DNA of 34,997 nucleotides from the IMG/VR virus record IMGVR_UViG_3300000553_000148, positions 12-35,008 of that record. One strand, given 5' to 3'. The notes beneath the pieces are model-generated. The model searched no databases. It was not told the origin of the DNA and saw only the letters and a list, made by a program, of their open reading frames with translations. Positions within the stretch are counted from its first letter, which is position 1. Every line of letters starts with the position of its first letter. Source of the DNA: a virus. Made by a program: the position numbers and the translations under genes. Below, one piece after another: positions 16,408 to 22,778 of this stretch.

Positions 16408-16718
16408 AAAAAACCGATGACCGCCTGGAACGAAACCGAGAACGGCTGCAAGGCGGCAGCGGTAATAAGGGGGTCCATGATCGCGGGCGTGCTCTCGGCT
16501 GCGAGCAGAGTGGCGTCGTCGGCAGCCAGGACGGCAGCCAGCTTGCGGAACACTCTGGTCTGGCCAGCATCGGCCAGGGACTTCACGAGCTCGCTTAGCG
16601 CTGAGACATCGCCGCCCTGGAGCTTGACCTGAGCGCCTAAGAAGGCGCCCAGGTCGAGGTCCTTGAGCAGAGGCATCCCGTGTTCCATCCGAATGGTGGA
16701 GAGGACGCGGTCGCTCAT
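16311..16718 (-). CDS. Tail assembly chaperone, zero-frame product (G-like)
   Basis: A 135-aa, mostly alpha-helical protein beginning MSDRVLSTIRMEHGMPLL and ending in a Lys/Ala-rich tail (SKAKPPKTTAT). Two bases separate its ATG from the stop of the major tail protein. Codons 102-104 are GGT TTT TTT, forming the slip site. It should bind the tape measure and hold it soluble until tail tube polymerisation. Identity rests on position between major tail protein and tape measure plus the overlapping -1 frame. Confidence 0.85.
   Translation of the reverse strand: MSDRVLSTIRMEHGMPLLKDLDLGAFLGAQVKLQGGDVSALSELVKSLADAGQTRVFRKLAAVLAADDATLLAAESTPAIMDPLITAAALQPFSVSFQAVIGFFTEWGISVRGTNISSDGAPAKSKAKPPKTTAT
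16407..16413 (-). promoter_or_regulatory. Programmed -1 ribosomal frameshift site (T TTT TTT)
   Basis: On the coding strand the sequence is GG T TTT TTT ACC, with the heptamer in the correct X XXY YYZ phase relative to the G-like frame. Slipping one base back reads TAC CGA ATG and continues open for 99 codons to TAG at 16108. Any stimulating RNA fold downstream cannot be confirmed by eye. Confidence 0.85.
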
Positions 16719-16720
16719 GT

Positions 16721-17380
16721 TTACAGCCCAGCCGAGGTGGGATCGTCGGTGATGACGACCACGCCGTTGCCGGCCGCGTTGTAGATGAAGGGGCTGCACT
16801 GGAGCTGCAGAGTGACCTTCACCTTCATCTCGTCCTTCTTGGACATCTTGATCTCGATGTCGGACACGATGGAGGCAACGGGGAACAGGTAGTGCCAGAA
16901 TTCGCCAGGCACGGTGGAACTGGCGACGCGGTAGAGCACGCTATAGAGCGTGTTGTAGCTCTGGGGCCCGAGCAGGGCGATCTTGCGGGCGGCGACGCCA
17001 GTGGCAGCCGCGACGGTGATCAGATCGGCGGCCTGGCTGCCGAACAGGTCCACGAGGTGGGCCGGATCGACTTCGAAGAACGTGAACTCGGCGCTGGCGG
17101 ATTCGATGCCGGTGACGAGCTCCACGGCGGGGCCGTTGTTGGGGTCGAACTTCACGGTCGACGGTTTCACCTTGAAATCGAGGCCAGTGTTGTCGAGGGT
17201 GGCCCACGGCAGGATTCCACCGGTGAGGACCTTCTTGGCAGCGGCGAGGGTGCCGGTGCTGCCGAAGAAAATCTTGTAGTAGTCCTCCTCGTTGGTGATG
17301 CCGGTGGTGGGGGCAGGGGCGAGGTAGATCTGGCCGGGGCCGACCTTCTTGATGGTGCTGTTCGCGGTTGCGAGAGACAT
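16721..17380 (-). CDS. Major tail (tube) protein
   Basis: A 219-aa protein with a strong GGAGTAACC before ATG. It begins MSLATANSTIKKVGPGQIYLAP and contains LDNTGLDFKVKPSTVKF, VTGIESASAEFTFFEVD, then a long beta-prone second half ending YNAAGNGVVVITDD. This strand layout and the length match siphophage tube proteins. It lies after the tail terminator region and directly before the G/GT chaperone genes. The strong ribosome site agrees with high expression. Confidence 0.85.
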   Translation of the reverse strand: MSLATANSTIKKVGPGQIYLAPAPTTGITNEEDYYKIFFGSTGTLAAAKKVLTGGILPWATLDNTGLDFKVKPSTVKFDPNNGPAVELVTGIESASAEFTFFEVDPAHLVDLFGSQAADLITVAAATGVAARKIALLGPQSYNTLYSVLYRVASSTVPGEFWHYLFPVASIVSDIEIKMSKKDEMKVKVTLQLQCSPFIYNAAGNGVVVITDDPTSAGL

Positions 17381-17382
17381 GG

Positions 17383-17553
17383 TTACTCCGTAGGGGAAAG
17401 GGTTTCGGGATCGGTTTCGACGACGACGCCGGGCAGCTCTTGGACGCGCTGGACCGCTGTGTCGGGGATCAGGGTGCGGACGCCGGCAGGGAGCTCCAGT
17501 TCGAGCTCGGGATACCGGCTGGTGAACAGCGTTGAGGTGGCCCAGGTGCTCAT
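17383..17553 (-). CDS. Small 56-aa head-tail region protein
   Basis: Starts at an ATG that overlaps the stop of the tail-terminator gene (ATGA), with TGGAG upstream, and ends two bases before the major tail protein gene. The sequence MSTWATSTLFTSRYPELELEL leads into LPAGVRTLIPDTAVQRVQELPG. It has no membrane helix. Tiny proteins of this kind at this site are common in lambda-like phages and uncharacterised. Confidence 0.65.
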   Translation of the reverse strand: MSTWATSTLFTSRYPELELELPAGVRTLIPDTAVQRVQELPGVVVETDPETLSPTE

Positions 17554-17969
17554 TCGGGACTCCAGAAGTAGTGGAAAGAGAACTGCAGGCCCGTGGCGCT
17601 GTAGGGCGGGTCGCCGTCTTGGCCGTCCCATCCCTGGTTGACCCAGGTGGTCCTGAGCGCCAGGCCGCCGAGCGTGTCGTCGGAGAGGATGGCCCTGCGG
17701 ATCGCGATGGCGAGCTCGTCTGTGGTGTCCTCCTCCTCGCGTCCAGAGCAGCGGATTTCCACCTGGAGGGTGTAGATGCGCTGGTGGGTGCGGGAGTGGT
17801 CGTCAGATGGATCAGCCGGCACGTCGCCGGTCGAGTAGACGGCCACCAGGGGCATCAAGGCGTCGGCCAGGTCCTTGCGCGGTGCGGCGAAATAGCTTGT
17901 GTCGGGGATACCGGCAGCAGCCACGACCAGGGGCCGGATTGCGTCTCGGATGTCCTTTTGCAGGCTCAT
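17550..17969 (-). CDS. Tail terminator-like (U-type) protein
   Basis: A 139-aa product with GGGAGGG before ATG; the frame is open further upstream but this start is coupled to the previous stop (ATGA). It begins with a helix (MSLQKDIRDAIRPLVVAAAG), then PLVAVYSTGD, a YTLQVEIRC strand, a DELAIAIRRAI helix and a C-terminal LQFSFHYFW strand. That helix-strand order and size fit tail terminator proteins that cap the tail tube. Its position between the FII-like gene and the major tail gene is where lambda keeps Z, U and V. The assignment is by layout and order. Confidence 0.7.
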   Translation of the reverse strand: MSLQKDIRDAIRPLVVAAAGIPDTSYFAAPRKDLADALMPLVAVYSTGDVPADPSDDHSRTHQRIYTLQVEIRCSGREEEDTTDELAIAIRRAILSDDTLGGLALRTTWVNQGWDGQDGDPPYSATGLQFSFHYFWSPE

Positions 17970-18268
17970 GACGCCCTCCCGAGGAATGCACGGGTGACGG
18001 CGCCATTGCCGCGCAGCTCGACATGGATGACCGACCAGAGCTGGCTGGCCCATGTGAGCGTGTCGCGAGAGGCCGACAGGTTGGGGACGTCGGCGGTGGC
18101 CATGCGCAAGACCTTGGTGCGGCCTGCGACGATGGCTGTTCCGCCGAGTGTGTCCTCAGCGTTGGCGACAGACGGGATCCCGCGAATGACCGTGCCATCG
18201 GACAGGGTCACCAGCTCGCCGAATGAACCGGCGAGCATGGAGTGGACGTCTGCAGCCACGTTGACCAT
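17966..18268 (-). CDS. Head-tail joining protein (FII-like)
   Basis: A 100-aa protein. Landmarks TLSDGTVIRGIPSVAN, GRTKVLRMATADVPNLSAS, RDTLTW and the C-terminal AFLGRA follow the order of lambda gpFII (VIRGVFDDP, LFVRTDEV, RGDTLTI, WLGRG). FII-family proteins sit on the filled head and form the socket for the tail. The start ATG follows a TAA with no spacing (TAAATG) and only a weak GGGA upstream, so it probably depends on translation of the preceding gene. Confidence 0.8.
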   Translation of the reverse strand: MVNVAADVHSMLAGSFGELVTLSDGTVIRGIPSVANAEDTLGGTAIVAGRTKVLRMATADVPNLSASRDTLTWASQLWSVIHVELRGNGAVTRAFLGRAS

Positions 18269-18487
18269 TTACTTGGGATCCCGATTGGTGACCTTGGAGG
18301 AGGCGTCGCGGTTGACCAGCTTCTCGTCTTCGTCGGCAGCGGGCTGCGTGGGTTCGACGTGGAACATGGCCTTGCCGTAAGCAACCAGGGCCCTGGCGTC
18401 ACCTTCGGCGCACTCGATGAGTTCGCCCTTAAAAGCGACCTCGCCGGAGACGACGACGTGTTCGAGGATTTCGATGATTCGGCTCAT
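18269..18487 (-). CDS. Small head protein in FI position
   Basis: 72 aa, with CAGGAG before ATG. It reads MSRIIEILEHVVVSGEVAF then KGELIECAEGDARALVAYGKA, a small beta-helix unit, followed by an acidic and polar tail (ADEDEKLVNRD). The first half resembles the C-terminal domain seen in lambda gpFI, where a strand, an acidic turn and a helix occur in this order. It lies between capsid and FII genes as FI does. Homology is tentative; a role in packaging or head completion is inferred. Confidence 0.6.
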   Translation of the reverse strand: MSRIIEILEHVVVSGEVAFKGELIECAEGDARALVAYGKAMFHVEPTQPAADEDEKLVNRDASSKVTNRDPK

Positions 18488-18502
18488 GTGTGCTCCTGGA
18501 AT

Positions 18503-18528
18503 CGGCAGGGCGCCGGAACGCCCCGCCG
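18503..18528 (-). other. GC-rich hairpin after the capsid gene
   Basis: CGGCAGGGCG (18503-18512) pairs with CGCCCCGCCG (18519-18528), 9 of 10 positions, with a 6-nt loop. It occupies the 58-bp gap between the capsid stop and the next gene. No T tract follows, so it is more likely an mRNA-stabilising or partly attenuating hairpin than a full terminator. Confidence 0.55.
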
Positions 18529-18545
18529 GTTCAGAACATCGCGGT

Positions 18546-20402
18546 TTAGGCGATGATGTCGTTCATGAAGGCGAAGCTGCCGGGGTGGCGCACGCCAGCG
18601 TCGACCATCTGGATGCCGGTCACGCGGACCAGGCCGGAAGTGCTGAGGCTGTAAGGATCCACGGTGATGTCCAGGGAACCGAACTCGCCGACGAGCAGTT
18701 CGCTCCAGTTACCGAAGAACAGGTCGGACAGGTTGGTGCCGGAACCCTTTGTGTTGGTGCTGGCGACCTGGTTGGAGGCGAGAGCCTCGTAGCCGTTGAT
18801 CTCGTTGTTGTCCCAGATCATGCGGCTGCCAGCGGCGGCGGCCACGAGGGTCTGCTTGGCAGAACCGCGGACCTTGCTGTTGGTGACGTACTTGCAGGGG
18901 CTGCCGTCCAGAGCATTTGCGACGGCGACGGCCGTCTCGAGCGCCACGGCATTGGCGAAATTCAGGGCGAGACCATTCGTCGCGCCCGCAACCACACCCA
19001 CGCCGGTCTGGCCCTTGAGGCCGAGGGGTTGGTTGGCGCCGGAGCCGGTGCCGTAGAGGCAGGCGGCGTCGATCGCCAGGGCGATGCTCTTGCTGAGGTC
19101 GTCCATGACGTAGTGGTCAGCAGCGATAGTGGCCTGCTGGAGCAGCATCTTGGAGTAGGCGCGAGCGGCCAGGACCTGCTTGGGGCTCAGGGTGAAGATT
19201 TCCAGCGAGGGGTCGGAGACGCCCACGGCGGTGCTGTTGTCAGCCAGCCAGGAGGCAGCGCCGGAACCGTTCTGACGGGCGAAGGGCACGTAAGAGGTCA
19301 GGCCGGTGAGGAAGGTCGCGCCGGCCTGGGCCACGATCAGCTTGTTGCGGAGCAGCTCGATGAACGTGACGGGCGCGGTGCTGATCAGGTTCTTGGCGCT
19401 GGCGGCCACGGTGGCGTCCTGGGCGCGGGAGGCCAGGTTGGTGGGGATCAGGATGCCCTTGGCGGTGCGGCCAGTGCGCTTGGCGAGCTCGTCGCTGACT
19501 TCACGCTCGAAGCACCGCTCGCCGCTGACCTGGGCGTTGATGGCCCGGCAGATGCTGTATTCGCGGTTTTCCTTCTCAGTGAGCTGGATCACGCCGGGGG
19601 CAGCGCCCATCTGCGTGCCACCGCGCTCGATGACCTTGTCCAGGAACATCTTGCGGACCTGCTCGCCAGTGGCGCCGGCCTGCAGGAGCTGGGAAGTTTC
19701 GGAGCGGAGGCCGAGACGCTCGCCAGCAGCCTGGAGCTCGAGGCTCTCGGTGATGGCAGCGGCGCGGACGGCGTCGGTATTGAGGGCGGCCACGGAGGCC
19801 GCAGGGGTGTTGGGTTCCATGAGAACCTCCTGGGTGTGTCGGGCCGCTTCAGTGGCCGGATTAGGGGAGACAGCGGGGACGCTGTCGGGTGTTGCGAGAG
19901 CTTCAGAGGACCGGCCAACACCAACGGTGTTGTCGGCGGGGATAGAGACGAACGAGGTCTCGTAGGGGGTCCAGCAGGTGGCTCGGACCTGATCGGGGGC
20001 ACCGGCCTTGCCGGCCGTGGTTTCGAAGTCGTCAATGCTGTATCCGACGCTGATCTTGGTGCGGATTCCATCAAGCACGTCCTGCCAGATCTCGCTGGCG
20101 TGCACGCTCTTGGAGAACCGGACCACACCGCGCAGAACGCCATCGGCATCCAGGCTCACGGAATCGACCACACCGATCTGGTCGCTGGGGTCATGGTTGA
20201 GGAGCAGCGGGGCACCGTCCTGCATACGTGACAGGTCGATCTCGCCGGCACGGTGGCCGAGGGTCTCGATTCCGAACCAGCGCTCGACAGGCTGCTCGCT
20301 GGAGATCGCTATGGCGCAGGTGCGGGCCTCGTGGTCAATGGCATCACGCTGGAAGGTGATGCTGCGGCGTTGAACGCCCTTGATTGAACGGGTTTCAGTC
20401 AT
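18546..20402 (-). CDS. Prohead protease - major capsid protein fusion (HK97 fold)
   Basis: A single 618-aa frame. Residues 1-160 form an S78-type prohead protease with LLLNHDP (H70), KISVGYS (S118) and YETSFVSIPAD (E148), a plausible catalytic triad. A linker of about 35 residues ends at M195. Residues 195-618 form an HK97-type capsid: a helical delta-like region (AAAITESLELQAAGERL), then RTAKGILIPTNL, SWLADNSTAVG, YSKMLLQQATIAADHY, ALAIDAACLYGTG and the C-terminal DITVDPYSLSTSG. AGGAGG precedes the first ATG, which overlaps the portal gene. A second AGGAGG precedes the in-frame M195 codon, so free capsid may be made separately. Confidence 0.92.
   Translation of the reverse strand: MTETRSIKGVQRRSITFQRDAIDHEARTCAIAISSEQPVERWFGIETLGHRAGEIDLSRMQDGAPLLLNHDPSDQIGVVDSVSLDADGVLRGVVRFSKSVHASEIWQDVLDGIRTKISVGYSIDDFETTAGKAGAPDQVRATCWTPYETSFVSIPADNTVGVGRSSEALATPDSVPAVSPNPATEAARHTQEVLMEPNTPAASVAALNTDAVRAAAITESLELQAAGERLGLRSETSQLLQAGATGEQVRKMFLDKVIERGGTQMGAAPGVIQLTEKENREYSICRAINAQVSGERCFEREVSDELAKRTGRTAKGILIPTNLASRAQDATVAASAKNLISTAPVTFIELLRNKLIVAQAGATFLTGLTSYVPFARQNGSGAASWLADNSTAVGVSDPSLEIFTLSPKQVLAARAYSKMLLQQATIAADHYVMDDLSKSIALAIDAACLYGTGSGANQPLGLKGQTGVGVVAGATNGLALNFANAVALETAVAVANALDGSPCKYVTNSKVRGSAKQTLVAAAAGSRMIWDNNEINGYEALASNQVASTNTKGSGTNLSDLFFGNWSELLVGEFGSLDITVDPYSLSTSGLVRVTGIQMVDAGVRHPGSFAFMNDIIA
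19818..19831 (-). promoter_or_regulatory. Internal Shine-Dalgarno and start codon for capsid alone
   Basis: On the coding strand CAGGAGGTTCTCATG places a perfect AGGAGG five bases before ATG codon 195 of the protease-capsid fusion. Starting here gives 424 residues, about the size of a normal HK97-type capsid precursor with its delta domain. The site falls exactly at the protease-capsid linker, which argues against chance. Confidence 0.7.
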
Positions 20403-21972
20403 TGGCGTCCTCCTGGTCGTCCTTCTTGGTTTTCTCGGTGTCCTTGCCGTCGCCGTCGTCCTTGGGCTCGATAGCCTCCTGAGCTCCAGGGCCCGCAGCG
20501 GCGGGAGGTTTGGCCAGGGCGCCGATATTCAGGCCCAGCTTGTCGATGAGGTCCTGCTCAGCCTTGAGCTGGTTGCAGAGCTCGACGAAATCAACGCCCT
20601 TCTCTGCGCAGACACGGGTGCGGGAATCGAGGCCGAATCCAATCGACTCGATCTTGCTCTGCGTGTCTTTGACGGGGTCGACCCAGTCGAAACCGCGAGG
20701 CTCCCACTGGTGGGTGCTGAACTTCTCGAATGTGACTCCGGCAGGCAGGGCAATCTGGCCAGTGAGGAACACCTGCGCGAACAGGAACTCGTTGGCGACC
20801 CGCTCGCACAGCGAACCAACCAGGAGCGCTTGGCACTCGCGGAAGAAATCACGCTGCTGGAGGATGCCCTGGCGGATCGAACTGAAGGACACGCTGGTCA
20901 GGTCACCAGTGAGGTCGGAGTAGGCCACGCCCATGCCGGCGGCGATGAGCTTCAGGATGGCCTTACTGAACCCGTCGAACGCCGTGTTGGGGTGCTGCAG
21001 GTTGGGGAACTCGATGTCGAGGCCGGCGGGGACGCCCTGGTAGAAGATGCCGTTTTCGCGGGGCATCGACCGGGCGGCCATCATGGGGTCCAGGTTCGTA
21101 TTGAGGTCGCGGTCGTCGTCGTTCTCCAGGCTGCCGCTCGTGTCTTTGAGCAGGCCCAGGCGCTGCGATTCGTGGTGGGCTGCAGCCACCTCTGATTCCC
21201 AGTAGGAACCCAGGAGGCTGAGCAAATACATCGACGGCGCGACCCAGCTCGTGCCACGCGTCTGGATGCAGCGCTCGGGATCGAACCCATGAATGATGTC
21301 CTCGGCGGGGATGCGGACCTTGGGTCCGGCGCCCCATGCCTGGCGGTAGTTGATGAGCTCGGGATCAGTGAACCAGTAGGCAGCGGGCCGTCCGTAGAGG
21401 TCGACCTCGACGCCCTGGATCACGGCGTTCCTGCCTTGGCCGGCAACCACGCTGTAGTTGTGGTCCAGCAGATCGGCGTCGAGCCACTGCAAGGCGAACC
21501 CGTATTTGTTGCCGCTGTATCCGCGAATGATGCGAATGAACGCCTCGCCGTCCATGGCGATCGTCTTCATCCACTGGCGCTGGACAGCAGCGAAATCACT
21601 CTTGCCATCAGCGGTGGCGGACTTGGCCCACTGGCCGAACACGTCCTCGATCTTGTTGGCGTAAGGGTCGCGCCGGGTGCCGGACTTGCGGCTGCTGAAC
21701 GTGCTCTGGAACGTGCATCCCTTGGGGCCCGCAGTGCCATCCGATATCAGGCGCAGGAACTGGCGCATGATCGGGTTGTTGTTGGCGAGGCGCCGGGCGT
21801 TGGACCGCAGGAGCATGGCGTCGCGCCGGATCTCCTCGTCCTTGCTGCGGAGTTGGTTGATCCAGCCGGCACCGGCCTGGGGGGTCGCGCCAACGTAGTA
21901 GGCCGCGATGTTGGGCAGCATCATGCCGCGCTTGCCGGAGCTTTTGAAAAGGCCCTTCAGACGCTCAAACAT
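20395..21972 (-). CDS. Portal protein (lambda B family)
   Basis: 525 aa, starting at an ATG that overlaps the upstream TGA (TGATG). Landmarks of lambda-type portals are visible. They include RSNARRLANNNPIMRQFLRL near residue 60, QWMKTIAMDGEAFIRII, ALQWLDADLLDHNY, VRIPAEDIIHGFDPER and the crown-side YSDLTGDLTSVSFSSIRQG followed by LLVGSLCERVANEFL. The C-terminus is highly acidic and Lys-rich (PKDDGDGKDTEKTKK). It forms the dodecameric DNA gate at the capsid vertex. Order terminase - gpW - portal - protease is that of lambda. Its stop lies inside the start region of the protease-capsid gene. Confidence 0.93.
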   Translation of the reverse strand: MFERLKGLFKSSGKRGMMLPNIAAYYVGATPQAGAGWINQLRSKDEEIRRDAMLLRSNARRLANNNPIMRQFLRLISDGTAGPKGCTFQSTFSSRKSGTRRDPYANKIEDVFGQWAKSATADGKSDFAAVQRQWMKTIAMDGEAFIRIIRGYSGNKYGFALQWLDADLLDHNYSVVAGQGRNAVIQGVEVDLYGRPAAYWFTDPELINYRQAWGAGPKVRIPAEDIIHGFDPERCIQTRGTSWVAPSMYLLSLLGSYWESEVAAAHHESQRLGLLKDTSGSLENDDDRDLNTNLDPMMAARSMPRENGIFYQGVPAGLDIEFPNLQHPNTAFDGFSKAILKLIAAGMGVAYSDLTGDLTSVSFSSIRQGILQQRDFFRECQALLVGSLCERVANEFLFAQVFLTGQIALPAGVTFEKFSTHQWEPRGFDWVDPVKDTQSKIESIGFGLDSRTRVCAEKGVDFVELCNQLKAEQDLIDKLGLNIGALAKPPAAAGPGAQEAIEPKDDGDGKDTEKTKKDDQEDAND

Positions 21973-22520
21973 CAGAACACCCGTTCAGGACTGTGGAACG
22001 TGAACATGGAGCCACCGCGCTCTCGCCGGACCATGCCGCGATAGACGCCACGCAACTTCAGGAGGTCGGCGTGGGGCAGGTGCTTGGCCTTCACGCCGTC
22101 GATCTCGTATTCGACGATTGAGTCGCCCAGGCGGCCCTCAAGAACGGCCTCCACGGCAGCCAGGCCCTTCTCGGCGTGGGTGCGCGGGTCGTAGCCTGCC
22201 GGAGGATTCGCGGGGTCGATCAGGACCTTGAGGACGCCAGAGCCGACCGTGTAGCGCTCGGTGCCATTCGACACAGTGGCGACATAGCGATAGTCGCCCG
22301 GGGTGAGCTCTGCGGTGACTGCGGCTGCGATCCGCACCTCGTGGCCGTTGGGGTCGGTGGGAGAGGGTGCCGATTCCAACGTCTGAACCACAGCTCCAGC
22401 GAGGTGGAGGTATAGCGCCAGCGCCCAACCATCAGCCGGCGAATACGCGGGCAGATCGATAGACCAGAGAACTGTGTCTCCAGCCGTAAGGGCGTTTGGG
22501 ATAGTGCGGATCGCGGCCAT
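21972..22520 (-). CDS. gpW-like head-tail connector with extra N-terminal beta domain
   Basis: 182 aa. The C-terminal 70 residues (THAEKGLAAVEAVLEG, then VEYEIDGVKAKHLPHADLLKL and RGVYRGMVRRERGG) follow the helix-hairpin-helix plan of lambda gpW, which binds below the portal. The N-terminal 100 residues begin MAAIRTIPNALTAGDTVLW and look like an Ig-type beta sandwich (LELTPGDYRYVATVSNGTE-like region). Lambda gpW is only 68 aa, so this is a two-domain version. Just upstream is a 75-bp gap with a conserved dyad element. The ribosome site is weak. Confidence 0.75.
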   Translation of the reverse strand: MAAIRTIPNALTAGDTVLWSIDLPAYSPADGWALALYLHLAGAVVQTLESAPSPTDPNGHEVRIAAAVTAELTPGDYRYVATVSNGTERYTVGSGVLKVLIDPANPPAGYDPRTHAEKGLAAVEAVLEGRLGDSIVEYEIDGVKAKHLPHADLLKLRGVYRGMVRRERGGSMFTFHSPERVF

Positions 22521-22562
22521 TCTTTGGGGTTTCCCTCAGATATGGCCAGTTTCGTGGTGCAG

Positions 22563-22594
22563 CACTGCGGGGATTACCCTACTGAGCCGCAGTG
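22563..22594 (-). promoter_or_regulatory. Dyad element A with conserved GATTACCCTAC loop
   Basis: CACTGCGG (22563-22570) pairs exactly with CCGCAGTG (22587-22594). Between them lies GGATTACCCTACTGAG. The element begins next to the stop codon of the zinc-ribbon gene and its downstream edge is 43 bp from the gpW-like start. A near copy stands at 31606-31631 in the same context. It may be an activator-binding site or an RNA hairpin; see findings. Confidence 0.6.
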
Positions 22595-22595
22595 T

Positions 22596-22778
22596 CTACT
22601 TGTTGCTGTAGCCGTCCTTATACCAACCGCCACCCGACAGGTGGAACGAGCTGTTGGCGATGATCCTCTCGGCCTGCTTGCCGCACTCAGGGCAGGCGAT
22701 CTCGCGCTGCTCCCGGTTGTGGGTAAATCGCTCGGCCATGGTTGCGCAGGAGGTGCAGCGGTAGAGGTATAAGGGCAT
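22596..22778 (-). CDS. FmdB-type zinc-ribbon protein
   Basis: 60 aa, ATG overlapping the terminase TGA, with TGGAG upstream. It reads MPLYLYRCTSCATMAERF and later ACPECGKQAERII, giving two CxxC knuckles (C8, C11 and C29, C32). This is the short FmdB/CxxC regulatory-type zinc ribbon that begins MPxYxYxC. Its role in phages is unknown; location between the large terminase and the gpW-like gene suggests help in packaging or connector assembly. The last 20 residues are Gly/Ser/Tyr-rich and unstructured. Confidence 0.8.
   Translation of the reverse strand: MPLYLYRCTSCATMAERFTHNREQREIACPECGKQAERIIANSSFHLSGGGWYKDGYSNK

Noticed and set aside
18417-20231. 604-codon plus-strand open frame opposite the capsid gene
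   Set aside because: It is a GC-rich antisense shadow with Gly/Ala/Asp-heavy composition and no supporting start. The minus strand encodes a clear protease-capsid.
22563-22594. Dyad elements as ordinary intrinsic terminators
   Set aside because: No T tract follows on either strand, and the loop sequence is conserved better than the stem, which terminators do not require.
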